64,000 nucleotides of DNA from Anomaloglossus baeobatrachus (taxonomy: Eukaryota; Chordata; Amphibia; Anura; Aromobatidae), in the NCBI RefSeq assembly GCF_048569485.1, contig NC_134353.1:425129055-425193054 (forward strand), written 5' to 3'. Each line of letters opens with the position of its first letter. Positions within the stretch are counted from its first letter, which is position 1. Shown here piece by piece: positions 44,797 through 56,363 of this stretch. The notes beneath the pieces are model-generated. The model made no database searches and was not told the origin of the DNA. It saw only the letters and a list, made by a program, of their open reading frames with translations. The position numbers and the translations under genes are program-made.

Positions 44797-45452
44797 TGTT
44801 ACGATGACTATGAGATAGCAGAAAACCGAGACTCCTACATTGACCCTCAATCTAGGGGGCCCTAAGCTATCCCTATCTACAGGGATATTCCTGATGGTGG
44901 AGATGCCTGAGTCTCATTCCTGGCTCTGCTCCTGACCAGTCCTGATCTTATACCTCCACCCCAAGGAGGAACAGGACAGGAGTGAGTTGCAACCCACAGA
45001 AATATACAAACCGGAGAAAACAAAACTCTGTCACTCAGCACGCACACATAGAAGTATAAGACAATAAGGGATTAGGAGGAAAACAAGAGAAGGAAGGAAG
45101 CAACAAGACAACAGAGGTAAACTCAACAAAACCTCCAAGCAAAAAGCAACATTGTCACCTGAAAGTCTTGCACACCAAGCTCACAGACCAACACAGAATA
45201 AACTATAGCTAACATGGGTAGAAGATTTCATCCAGCATAAATAGGAGGGGAGCAGATGTGATTGGCTTCACCACCACGTGTTCAAAGGAGCTGAAAAAGC
45301 AGACTAGCAGATATTAACTCTTGCTAGCCTGCCTATGAATCAGCTCACAGCAGTGGATGCCTGAGTCTGCCTGTGTTGATCCCAAACACCAAACAGACCA
45401 TCGGGCAGTGTCAGAATCTGTAATGTGAACAGAGACCAATGCCGCCATAACA
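44797..45452 (-). mobile_element. Possible solo LTR, 656 bp, minus orientation
   Basis: Bounded by TGTTACGATG and GCCATAACA, giving TGTTA/TAACA inverted ends. On the minus strand CTATTTATGC near 45235 could be the TATA box. The flanking five bases (ATAAT and GTTGC) do not match, so no target duplication supports it. This call is tentative. Confidence 0.4.
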
Positions 45453-45591
45453 GTTGCCGAAGTTTGTGCAAAACTTCGTCTGACAATAACTTTATTGTGT
45501 GAAACCGTGTTGCCAGGCAGTAAGGAGGAAGACAGTCAAACAGCTGCAATAGTATCAGGAACGAAGGAGCAGCGGCTAAAGTAAAACTATG
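45453..45591. other. Short gene-free spacer
   Basis: Nothing identified between two LTR-like sequences. Confidence 0.4.
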
Positions 45592-45987
45592 TGTTGCACC
45601 GGCATTTCTGCAGAGATGCCAGCTTACCACTCAGGCCAGGTTGTGCCCTCACAACGGCTCCGCCGGCCATTTACATGTGCTGCTACCTCCTTCCCCTCCT
45701 GGGCCCTGTACAAGCCGCACTTAGTTCCCAGGTATGCACCTAAGATGAGCGCGCACGCGCACTCTGGTCCTCCTAAAGGGCCGGCATGCTATTTCCAGGA
45801 AATGCCTTTCAGCCTATGGCTGAGTGGAACAGTGTATTTAAGGCATTCTCCCATTAGTTGAGGTACCCTCACAACACATTCAGTTAGTCAGTATACCAGT
45901 CTGCTAGCTAGTTGTCAGGTGTGGTTAACCCTGTGTCCGTCCCCTGTACCTGTCTTCCCATACATGTCCGTCCCTGCTGTGCCTATC

Positions 45988-46807
45988 TGTTAGGGCCAGG
46001 TGGACGGGCAGACCCAGGAGGTGGATCCACTGGGCTGAACACCTCACCGAGGGCAAGGTGCCCGGTAGCCGGAGCACTAGCAGGACAGTCCGTTCAGAGG
46101 AGTGGAGTGAAGAAGTCCCTGGGACCACGGGGTCTCTGATGGTAGTCCGGGTGACGGAGCTCAGGTTCGGAGGCCGAGATGACGTCAGGCAGAGTCCGGA
46201 ACCAATGGAGCGAGAAGGCGGGTCACCACAGGGATCGGAGATGGTAGGAACTGACGGGATGGCAGGCCGTCACCGTTCGGGGTTCGGGTATCGTCAGGAC
46301 CGGTTGGCGAGGCAGGAGCGGGTCTACGAGAGAGATAGGTGAGTATATCACAAGACACAAGGAGACCTGACTCCTAGCTTAGAAAACACGAAGAACAGGC
46401 CCCGCCCACTTGGAAAGGATCCCCCTATATACCCAGTACCTGATCCTTCAATATCCTGTTGGAGGACACTGGCCCTTTAAGAGAGGGTCAATGACCGCGC
46501 GCGCGCCCTAATGCGCATGCGCGAGGCCAGGGTGCCAGAAGCCAGGTCAGGGAGCGGTGAACAGGAGGCAGGAGAGTCGGGCTGGAGCAGAGCTGCCGAC
46601 GGGCGCCGGGAGCGGGGACCGGGCCGCCTGGGGACCGCAGGTGATGGGGCCTGGAGGCTGTGGAGCGAGGGACGCCTGGCAGAGGAGCCGGGGAGCAAGG
46701 CAGGGAAGCCGGGGAGCGAGGCAGGGAAGCCGGGGAGCGTGGCAGGGAAGCCGGGGAGCGAGGCAGGAGAGCCGGAGAGCGTGGCAGGGGACCCGGGGAG
46801 CGTGACA
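45988..46807 (-). repeat. 3' LTR of the young Gypsy element
   Basis: 820 bp; plus-strand ends are TGTTAGGGCC and AGCGTGACA. It contains a 21-bp tandem repeat (GCCGGGGAGCGAGGCAGGGA, about five units) at about 46690-46800 on the U3 side. Confidence 0.93.
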
Positions 46808-49800
46808 ATACCCCCTCCCCCACGCCCCCCTCCCCGCAACCGGGACAGGAAGGCACGTATCAGAGGAGTACCCACATTCTCCCGGGGTTCCCAGGACCTA
46901 TCCTTAGGACCATACCCTGCCCAGTCCACCAGGAAGAACTGTCGGCCCCGTACGGTTTTCATGGCCACGATATCCCTTACCGCATAGATGTCATCATCAG
47001 CAATAGGAGGAGGAGCCGAACTGGCAGCAGCGGAGAAGGGACCAAGGACAACCGGCTTGAGCAGGGAGACGTGGAAGGAGTTGGGTATCCTCATCGTGGC
47101 CGGGAGCTGCAGCTTGTAGGAGACCTCATTTATTTTGCTGAGGACTTTAAACGGCCCGATGTAGCGAGGACCCAGCTTGTATGATGGTAGCTTCAATCGG
47201 ACGTACTTGGAAGCAAGCCAGACCAGATCTCCTGGAGAGAAACACGGAGGATCCAGACGCCTTTTGTCTGCGTGTTTCTTCATCCGCAGGGAAGCACGTC
47301 CAAGGGACGTCTTGACAGAGTCCCAAATTGTTGTAAAGTCACGGACTACAGCATCAGCAGCAGGGACATCCGAGGAAGAGGATACAGGTAATGGGACGGA
47401 AGGCTGAAGTCCGTAAATGACATGGAAGGGAGAGCTGGAGGAGGACTCACTGACGTGGTGGTTATGGGAGAATTCAGCCCAAGGAAGAAGCGTGGACCAG
47501 TCGTCGTGATGGGCGTTAACGTAGTGACGTAAGAAGGAGGTCAAGATGTGATTGACTCGTTCCACTTGGCCATTTGACTGAGGATGGTAGGCTGAAGAAA
47601 AGTCCAGAGTCACTCCCAGATGTTTGCAGAGGGCCCTCCAGAAGCAGGAGGTAAACTGAGTTCCTCTGTCGGACACAATGTGAGATGAAAAGCCATGCAA
47701 CCGGAAGATGTGCTGTATGTAAGCGTCAGCGAGTTCCTGGGCAGAGGGCAGTCCAGCCATAGGGACGAAATGAGCCATTTTGGAGAACCGATCCACCACG
47801 ACCCATATGACTGTGTGTCCGGAGGACAGGGGCAAGTCCGTAATAAAGTCCATTGCAATGTGGAATAGGCAGAGGCAGAAGACGACCATATGGCAGGTGT
47901 TTGGGCGTCTTGTTCCTGGCACAAGAGGAGCAGGCTGAGACAAAAGAAGCGACGTCCGTGCGAAGGGATGGCCACCAGTAGTGACGTACAATTGTACTCC
48001 ATGTTTTCTTGTGACCAGCATGGCCGGCTATTTTCGAGGCATGGCCCCAGTGCAACACTTTTTGCCTGTCAGTCTCAGAGACATAGGTCTTCCCGGGCGG
48101 TATCTGGGCCAGGGTGACAGGAGCCACCAGAATGATCTTACTAGGGCAGATGATGGGCTGGGATGTCTCCTCCTCCTGCTCCATGGGCATGAATGACCTG
48201 GACAAGGCATCTGCTCGTACATTCTTGTCCGTGGGTCGAAAATGGAGCTGAAAATCGAACCTGGCAAAGAACAAGGACCACCTGGCTTGCCGTGGGTTTA
48301 GTCGCTGGGCGGACCGCAGGTATTCCAGGTTCCTGTGGTTCGTGTAAATGATCACGGGGTACACTGCTCCCTCCAGAAGGTAGCGCCATTCCTCCAGAGC
48401 CAGTTTGACTGCCAATAGCTCTCGGTCACCGATGGTGTAGTTGCGTTCAGGCGCTGAGAAGCTCTTGGAGAAGAAACCGCAAGTAACCATCTTCCCGGAG
48501 GAGGACTTCTGCATGAGCACTGCTCCGGCTCCCGAGGAGGAGGCATCCACCTCCAAGGTGAACTGTCGGTTTAACTCAGGACAGTGGAGCACAGGAAAGG
48601 AAGCAAACGCCTGTTTCAGGGAGCGAAACGCGGCGTCGGCCGCAGGTGACCAGTCCTTTGGATTAGCCCCCTTCTTGGTCAAGGCGGAGAGAGGTGCAGT
48701 CAGAGCAGAGAAGTGAGGGATGAACTGACGGTAATAGTTTGCGAATCCCAGGAAGCGTTGGATTGCCTTCAATCCGGAAGGAGGGGGCCAGTTGAGAATG
48801 GAAGAGCCCTTCTCCGGGTCCATCTGCATACCGGTATCGGAGATTACGTAACCCAGGAAGGGAAGAGAAGACTGCTCGAAGACACACTTCTCGTACTTGG
48901 CGTACAGCCGATTCTCTCTCAGTCTTTGTAGTACCAGCTGCACGTTCTCTCTGTGGGTCTGGAGGTCCGGAGAGAAGACCAGGATATCATCCAGATACAC
49001 CACCACACAAACGTAGAGAAGGTCCCGGAATACGTCGTTCACCAATTCCTGAAACACTGCTGGTGCGTTACAGAGGCCGAAGGGCATCACACAGTATTCA
49101 TAGTGCCCATCGCGAGTATTGGATGCGGTCTTCCATTCGTCCCCAGAGCGGATGCGGACCAGGTTATAGGCACCCCGAAGATCCAACTTGGTAAACACAC
49201 GAGCTCCTCTAAGCCGATCAAACAATTCGGGGATGAGCGGCAGGGGGTATTTATTTTTCACGGTGATCTGGTTCAATCCCCGGTAGTCAATGCATGGGCG
49301 TAGGTCGCCCTCTTTCTTCTTAACGAAGAAGAAGCCTGCTCCAGCAGGAGAGGAGGATCTCCGAATGAATCCCCTTGCCAGGTTCTCCATGATGAAGGCA
49401 GACATGGCCCTTGTTTCAGCAGGAGACAGCGGATATATCCGTCCTCGAGGTGGTGTTGTTCCCGGGAGTAGGTCGATGGCACAGTCATAAGGACGATGTG
49501 GCGGAAGTACCTCTGACTCCTTTTTATCAAAGACGTCCACGAAGGACCAATAGGCCGAGGGCAGTCCCGGTAGGGACTCCAGAACCGGAGGTCGTCGGAT
49601 GGGCTGTATAGTCTTCAGACAGTTCTCCTGGCAAGAGGAGCCCCATCGGGTGATTTCACCAGTACACCAGCTGACTGACGGTTCGTGTGTCCGTAACCAG
49701 GGGAGTCCCAGCAGGATTTGATGGGACATGTGTAGGAGGACGTAGAGAGCGATGTTCTCGGTGTGCAGGGCACCGATACGTAGTTCCACCGGCTTGGTGA

Positions 49801-50978
49801 TCCACGAGATGGTGTCAGAGAGGGGTCTCCCATCTACAGAGGCAATCACGAGGGGTTTGTCGAGTGGAGTAACAGGCACCTGGTACTTGTCCACCGTGGC
49901 CTGCTGGATGAAATTGCCTGCTGCCCCGGAATCGAGGTACGCCTCGGCCGTGAACCGCGTCTCTCCCGTTGTCACTTGAACAGTCCACGTAACCGGGTCT
50001 GAGAGAGTCCCAGCACCTAGGGTGGCCTCTCCTACCAACCCTAGGCTTTGGAGTTTCCCGGCCTCTCTGTGTGCCCTCTCCGCAGTAGAAGCAGAGGCCC
50101 TTGGCGAGCCGTTCTGCTCGGCGTTGTTCGGACTGCCGCAAACGGTCAATCTGCATGGGCTCGTGGACAGAGACACCAGACGACACTGACTGAAGTACGG
50201 CGGGCTTCTGTGTAGGAGAGGAATGCCGTATCGGACGTCTCTCACGGGACACCTCTTTGGATCGTTCCTGGAATCTGAGGTCCACGCGGGTGGCTAGTGC
50301 GATCAGGGCATCCAGGGTGGAAGGAACATCGCGGCCTGCCAGCTCGTCCTTAATACGGCTGGAGAGTCCTTCCCAGAAGGCGGCGGTGAGGGCTTCATTG
50401 TTCCATCCCAATTCTGAGGCCAAAGTGCGGAAGCGGATGGCATACTGCCCTACCGTCATGGTCCCCTGACGTAGCCTGAGGAGTGATGAGGCGGATGCAG
50501 CGGCACGTCCGGGTTCGTCAAAGGTGTTTCTAAATGCCTGCAGGAAGTCCTGGATGTTAGTGGTCACAGGGTCCTCCTTTTCCCACAAGGGGTTCATCCA
50601 GGCCAGTGCCTCACCCTCTAGATGGGACATCACAAACGCCACCTTGGCTTGGTCGGAGGCAAACAAGTGCGGAAGCAGCTTGAAATGGAGGGAGCACTGG
50701 TTTAAGAATCCTCTGCAGGTTTTGGGATCTCCGGCATATCGGGGTGGAGAGGCCAAGCGGAGTTTAGAAGCTTCCAAGGTAGCCGCCACAGGAACCGTGG
50801 CCGTGGACTGTGCAGTAGCAACCTGAGACGCCATGGACGTGGCAGATGCTTGCAGCGTGTGCAGGCGGGTATCCACAGAGGACATGAAGGCCAGCATGCG
50901 GGACTGGGTCTCGCACTGTTGTACGAGTTCCTGCTGCAGGGTGCCCAGCTGGGCCGCTAGTGCTTCGGCGGGATCCAT

Positions 50979-50989
50979 GGCCTGTTCTT
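50979..50989 (-). other. Primer-binding site, self-priming type (11 nt)
   Basis: On the minus strand AAGAACAGGCC follows the LTR after a GT spacer and is a perfect reverse complement of 51405-51395 within the LTR. The gag start codon (minus strand, 50978) follows immediately. Tf1 of fission yeast and sushi-type chromoviruses are known to use an 11-nt self-primer. Confidence 0.75.
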
Positions 50990-50991
50990 AC

Positions 50992-51811
50992 TGTTAGGGC
51001 CAGGTGGACGGGCAGACCCAGGAGGTGGATCCACTGGGCTGAACACCTCACCGAGGGCAAGGTGCCCGGTAGCCGGAGCACTAGCAGGACAGTCCGTTCA
51101 GAGGAGTGGAGTGAAGAAGTCCCTGGGACCACGGGGTCTCTGATGGTAGTCCGGGTGACGGAGCTCAGGTTCGGAGGCCGAGATGACGTCAGGCAGAGTC
51201 CGGAACCAATGGAGCGAGAAGGCGGGTCACCACAGGGATCGGAGATGGTAGGAACTGACGGGATGGCAGGCCGTCACCGTTCGGGGTTCGGGTATCGTCA
51301 GGACCGGTTGGCGAGGCAGGAGCGGGTCTACGAGAAAGATAGGTGAGTATATCACAAGACACAAGGAGACCTGACTCCTAGCTTAGAAAACACGAAGAAC
51401 AGGCCCCGCCCACTTGGAAAGGATCCCCCTATATACCCAGTACCTGATCCTTCAATATCCTGTTGGAGGACACTGGCCCTTTAAGAGAGGGTCAATGACC
51501 GCGCGCGCGCCCTAATGCGCATGCGCGAGGCCTGGGTGCCAGAAGCCAGGGCAGGGAGCGGTGAACAGGAGGCAGGAGAGCCGGGCTGGAGCAGAGCTGC
51601 CGACGGGCGCCGGGAGCGGGGACCGGGCCGCCTGGGGACCGCAGGTGATGAGGCCTGGAGGCTGTGGAGCGAGGGACGCCTGGTAGAGGAGCCGGGGAGC
51701 GAGGCAGGGAAGCCGGGGAGCGAGGCAGGGAAGCCGGGGAGCGTGGCAGGGAAGCCGGGGAGCGAGGCAGGAGAGCCGGAGAGCGTGGCAGGGGACCCGG
51801 GGAGCGTGACA
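50992..51811 (-). repeat. 5' LTR of the young Gypsy element
   Basis: 820 bp with the same ends and the same internal 21-bp tandem repeat as the partner LTR, about 99 percent identical by eye. Confidence 0.93.
51395..51435 (-). promoter_or_regulatory. LTR promoter: TATATA box and predicted transcript start
   Basis: On the minus strand TATATA (51435-51430) lies 30 bp upstream of GGCCTGTTCTT (51405-51395). That 11-mer is complementary to the primer-binding site next to the LTR, which in self-primed elements marks the 5' end of the transcript. Confidence 0.7.
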
Positions 51812-52074
51812 CTATCATTCCTATCCGTACCCATCTGTCCAGCCTGCCTCATTCTCACTGCCTGTACCTGTCTACACCTGAGTCCGTTACCTGTCCTGGT
51901 GTCAGCTGCCACAGACCCGGTCACTGCCCTGGGAGTGGTACCTGGTGTCCACCTCGTAGTGGGCACTTAATTAAACCCCTCCCACTAGAGGGTAAGCCCG
52001 GGTCCCTGTGGTCCAGTGGGTCCAATAATCCCGCTTGCTGCCTCTACACCAGCCATGAGTGCTACACTGTTGAA

Positions 52075-52305
52075 GTCGATTGTTGATTGCCCCACATTGG
52101 CCTCCAAGCTAAATATGGCCCTCACATTGGCATCCAACTATATAATGACCCCCACATTAGCATCCAAGCTCCATAATGGCCCCTATATTAGCCCCCAAAC
52201 TGTATAATGTCCGCTATATTATCCCACAAACTTTATAATTGCATCCACATTAGCCCCAAACTGTATAATAGCCATACATTAGCCCTTAACCTCTATAATG
52301 GCGCC
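52075..52305. repeat. ~31-33-bp minisatellite, left part
   Basis: Repeats of CCCCCACATTAGCATCCAA type and CTATAATGGCCCC recur about every 31-33 bp, seven units. The same repeat resumes at 57581, so a 5.3-kb insertion separates the two parts. Confidence 0.8.
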
Positions 52306-52377
52306 TGTTGTGAATGTCAACCGAGTGGGTGCTGGTGTGGAGCTCCCTCTGGTGGCCAGAAATGGTAATGAAGCTAA

Positions 52378-52600
52378 GGCTAGTTTCACACTTGCGCTAT
52401 TTTGACGCAAACGGAATCCGTCACTAATGTAGTACAGTTCATTTATTTACAGTGGAAGCGCGACATCATGTGGACACAAGCGGGTACTGCATGACACACA
52501 CACGTGCCATAGTAACACGCTTCCACTGTAAAAAAATGAACTGTACTACATTAGTGATGGATTCCGTTTGCGTTAAAATAGCGCAAATGTGAAACTAGCC
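52378..52600. mobile_element. Foldback MITE, 223 bp
   Basis: GGCTAGTTTCACACTTGCGC at the left end is mirrored by GCGCAAATGTGAAACTAGCC at the right end. Inverted arms extend about 80 bp to the motifs AATGTAGTACAGTTCATT and CAGTGGAAGCG, leaving only a short central spacer. No coding capacity; superfamily unassigned. Confidence 0.85.
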
Positions 52601-53046
52601 TCAGTCTGAATCTGTGACTCAAACAGGTGATAGAATTAATTAGGAATCCAGGAAGTCCTATTGCAGATCACCCTAGTGTATTTAGGAGAGCAGTTTCTGC
52701 CTGGCGCCTGCCGGGGATAAATGTTTCCTGCTGCTTCTGAAGATGGCTGGGAGTTTTCCATTCAGTTTCTCCCATTTATTCTTTGCCTGAATCTACTCCA
52801 GATAAGTTTATTAGTTTCTGTGCTTAATTGCTGGAATTGCACTTAAGGGTGTTTCTGCTTATTCTATTTTGTACTGTGTTTTGGTTTCTTGTTTGTGAGG
52901 ATCAGTCTCTCTGCTTTTGTGAGCAGGGCAGTTCCTCCAGCAAAAAAGGGAACTTGCTCCCTGTTCATGTTTGAATTATTTGCACTTTAGAATGTTATTT
53001 GTTCTGTGATTTTGTTTCTTCCCATTATATTTGCAGTTCTGTTTAA

Positions 53047-56000
53047 CCCCTTCATGGCCATGGACGAAAAGATCCGTCATGGTGCCCTGGGCCTTATAGA
53101 CCAAGGACGGATCTTTCCGTCATGGCGGAATCGCGGCACCGGAGCCCCCGGTGACTACGATCAGTTAACACAAACCGCAGATTCGGGGAGGAGGGGACCT
53201 GTCCGATCTCTCCAATCACAGTGGACCTGTTGCCGGTGACCGCCCCCATCAGCTTCACTTGTCAGTCCTTGCAGCACGCCAGCACAGTGAGTGTATACAG
53301 TGCAATGGCAGGGCGACAAGCTCCGGTCCCATGCTGTTATGCGACCGGAGCATGTGACCCGGAAGTTGCCACGCTGCCATTGCACTGTATGAAACCGGCG
53401 AAAAGCCTCCCGATCCGCCACCGCCGCCCTCCATCTGCCATAGTGCCACCGCTCCCCCCGATCTGCTGCCCGGCCCCTTCCCCCTCATGATCGGCTGCCC
53501 GCCCCCTTACCTCCGTGATGTGCTGCCAGCCCCCTCCACTCGTGATTGGCTGCCCGCCCCCCTCCTCCCTTATGTGCTGCCCGGCCCCACCCCCTCTCCT
53601 CCGTTATGTGCTGCGCACCCTCTCTCCTCCGTTATGTGCTGCTCGCCCCCTCCGTTATGTGCTGCTCGCCCCCTCCCCTCCATTATGTGCTGCCCGCTAC
53701 CCCCCACCTCTCACCCCCGTGATGTGCGCTCCCTCCCCTGTCACCCCCATGATGTGTGCTCCCTACCCTCTCCTCCATTATGTGCTGCCCGCCCCCTCCC
53801 CTTCGTTATGTGCTGCGCGCCCCCTCTCCTCCGTTATGTGCTGCTCACCCCCTCCCCTCCGTGATGTGCTGCCCGCTCCCCCCACCTCTCACCCCCGTGA
53901 TCAGCTACCCGCCCCCTCCCCTGTCACCCCCGTGAAGTGCGCTCCCTCCCCTGTCACCCCCGTGATGTGCGCTCCCTCCCCTGTCACCCCCGTGATGTGC
54001 GCTCCCTCCCCTGTCACCCCCGTGATGTGCGCTCCCTCCCCTGTCACCCCCGTGATGTGCGCTCCCTCCCCTGTCACCCCCGTGACGTGCACTCCCTCCC
54101 CTATCACCCCCATGATGTGCGCTCCCTCCCCTGTCACCCCTGTGATCTGTGCTCCCTCACCTATCACCCCTGTGATCTGTGCTCCCTCACCTGTAACCCC
54201 TGTGATCTGTGCTCCCTCACGTGTAACCCCCGTGATCTGTGCTCCCTCACCTGTCACCCCCGTGATCTGTGCTCCCTCACCTGTAACCCCCGTGATCTGT
54301 GCTCCCCCACCTGTAACCCCCTTGATCTGCTGTCCGCTCTCCTTCACCTTTCACCCCCGTGATCTGTGCTCCCTCACCTGTCTCCTCCGTGATCTGCGCT
54401 GCGCTCCCTCTCCCACCTCTCACCCTCCCCGATCTGCTGCCTCCATCTCCTGTGATCCTGCTGCCTAGATCCATCTTGTAGGGTAACTATCCCCAATCTC
54501 ACCTCCCATCCCCCATCCCCCTTTCCCCCCCATCCCCCATCCCCCCTTTCCCCCCATCCTCTGCCGCTCCTGCATCCACTGCGCAAACCCATCCGCCCCC
54601 ACCTTATCCCAGCCGCTGCCGTCTCACATTCACAGATGCTCCCTTTATATGTCTCTGCCCCCCCATCTGCCGTGCCCCCCATCTTCCGCTGCCCCCCCCA
54701 TCTGCCGCTGTTCTGATCCATCCTGTAAGTATTGTTCGTGGCTCTTTTCTAACTATCCCCAATCGCATCTCCCACTCCCTCTCCCCCCGTCCTCCCCCAC
54801 TGCTTGCCGCCAAGTGCTGATCAGTTACGTGATTGGCTGATCAGATACGTAATTCTTGCTCTAGTTTTTGCTTTTTTTGTGCACCCCAAATTAAAAAAAA
54901 AACAAAAATAAAACTTGAACAAGTAGGTACCTGATCAGCAATCGTCCTGCAGTCGTACTTTGGACAGGACTTCTGTTTTTCCATCCCACCTAGTCCCCCC
55001 CTTTTTTGTAGAACATTCGTGCGTGCGCCCTGGTTTTTATTTTCTATGCCATGGGGGTCTAGTTTCCAAAATGGGGTCACATGTGGGGGAGCTCCACTGT
55101 TTCGGCACCTCAGGGGGTCTCCAAGCACAACATGGAATACGCTAATTATCCCAGACAATTTTGCGTTTGAAACATCAAATGACGCTCCTTGCATTCTGAG
55201 CCCTGCTGTGCACCCAAACATTTGATTTCCACCACATATGAGATGTCTGTGTACTCAGGAGAAATTGCACAATACATTTTATGGTGCAATTTTTCCTGAT
55301 ACCCTTGTGGAAAAAAAAGCTACCTGGTTGAAGTAACAATTTTGTGGTAAAAATTTTTTTTTTTATTTTGACGGCTCAACTCTATTAACTTTTGTGAAGC
55401 TCCCAGAGGTTCAAAGTGCTCAATAAACATCTAGATAAATTCCATGAGGGGTCTAGTTTCCAAAATGGGGTCACATGTGGGGGAGCTCTACTGTATCGGT
55501 ACCTCAGGGGCACTCCAAACGCAACATGGTGCGGGTAACGATTCCAGCTAATTTTCTGTTCAAAAAGTCAAATGACACTACTTCCTTTCCGAGTCCTGCC
55601 GTGCGCCCAAACAGTGTTTTTTCACCACATATGAGGTATCTGCGTGCTCAGAAGAAATTGCTCAACACATTTTGGGGATTCATTTAATCCTGCTACCCTT
55701 GTGAATATGCAATATTTGAGGCTAAATTAACATTTTTGTTGCAAAAAGTAAAATGTTCATTTTTTCCTTCCACATTGCTTTAGTTACTGTGAAGCACCTG
55801 AAGGGTTAATAACCTTCTTGAATGTGGTTTTGAGAAGCCTGAGGGGTGCCGTTTTTGGAATGGTGTCACTTTTGGGTGTTTTGTGTCATGTAGACCTTTC
55901 AAAATCGCTTCAAATGTGATGTCCCTAAAAAAAGTGGCTTTGTAAATTTTGTTGTAAAAATGAGAAATTGCTCATAAACTTTGAACCCCTATAACGTCCT

Positions 56001-56359
56001 TAATTTTTTTTTTCCCCAAAATTGTTCTGATGTAAAGTAGACATGTGGGAAATGTTATTTATTAATTATTTTGTGTCATATGTTTCGTTGGTTTTAGAGC
56101 ATAAAAATGAAAAGTTTGAAAATTACAAAATTTTCAAAATTTTCGCGAAATTTCCGTTTTTTTTTTTACAAAGAAAAGCAAAAAATATCGGCCTAAATTT
56201 ACAACTAACATGAAGCTCAATATGTCACGAAAAAACAATCTCAGAATCACCAGGATCCGTTGAAGCGTTCCAGAGTTATAACCTAATAAAGTGACACTGG
56301 TCAAAATTGCAAAAAATGTCCAGGTCTTTAGGGTCAAAATAGGCTTGGGGCTGAAGGGG
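53047..56359. mobile_element. TTAA-target non-autonomous DNA transposon (piggyBac/Kolobok type), 3.3 kb
   Basis: The ends CCCCTTCATGGCC and GGGGCTGAAGGGG are short TIRs (CCCCTTCA) flanked by TTAA at 53043-53046 and 56360-56363. TTAACCCCTTCA-type ends are very common in amphibian genomes from memory. The interior holds a C-rich minisatellite, then sequence with two copies of TCTAGTTTCCAAAATGGGGT (55060 and 55452), i.e. a partial ~390-bp tandem duplication. No transposase was recognised. Confidence 0.75.
53440..54560. repeat. C-rich 30-bp minisatellite inside the TTAA element
   Basis: From about 53930 the unit GCTCCCTCCCCTGTCACCCC plus CGTGATGTGC repeats every 30 bp for about 14 units, first with GATGTGC and later with GATCTGT endings. 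Flanking parts (53440-53930, 54400-54560) are looser C-rich relatives. The 317-codon plus-strand frame and a 148-codon minus-strand frame are ten-residue repeat artefacts. Confidence 0.88.
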
Positions 56360-56363
56360 TTAA

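Larger units (their letters stand above)
45988..51811 (-). mobile_element. Chromodomain Gypsy (Tf1/sushi-like) LTR retrotransposon, nearly whole, young
   Basis: A 5824-bp insertion bounded by two 820-bp LTRs and flanked by the 5-bp target duplication CTATC (45983-45987 and 51812-51816). Parts on the minus strand: 5' LTR 51811-50992; self-priming primer-binding site; gag from 50978 to about 50060 with coiled-coil-like start and CCHC-like CFYCGEG; protease (LDSGAAG near 49930); reverse transcriptase with YLDD near 48990; RNase H (LEVDASSSGAG near 48550); integrase zinc region (about 47890-48060), DDE core and chromodomain (about 46850-46990); polypurine tract 46808-46835; 3' LTR 46807-45988. 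The two LTRs differ at only about seven of 820 positions, under 1 percent, so the insertion is recent, perhaps a few million years at typical vertebrate rates. About two reading-frame interruptions are present. Confidence 0.93.
45592..52066 (+). mobile_element. Older LTR (about 650 bp of its own) split by the young Gypsy element
   Basis: Left part 45592-45987 starts TGTTGCACCGGC and has a TATA-like GTATTTAAGG near 45834. The right part resumes after the inserted element and its CTATC duplication and ends GAGTGCTACA at 52066; the two ends, TGTTGCAC and GTGCTACA, are near-perfect inverted partners. No exact target duplication is left. No coding part is attached, so it looks like a solo LTR that predates the Gypsy insertion. 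Confidence 0.55.

Noticed and set aside
44797-45452. Firm call of a solo LTR
   Set aside because: Good inverted ends but the flanking five bases do not match, so it is listed only as possible.
46511-46987. Glycine/glutamate-rich open frames of 82-174 codons on the plus strand over the Gypsy LTR
   Set aside because: They read the LTR's 21-bp tandem repeat and the antisense of the Gypsy element; the real coding strand is minus.
53515-54468. 317-codon proline/cysteine-rich open frame
   Set aside because: It is a translation of the 30-bp minisatellite (10-residue repeats), inside a non-coding TTAA element.
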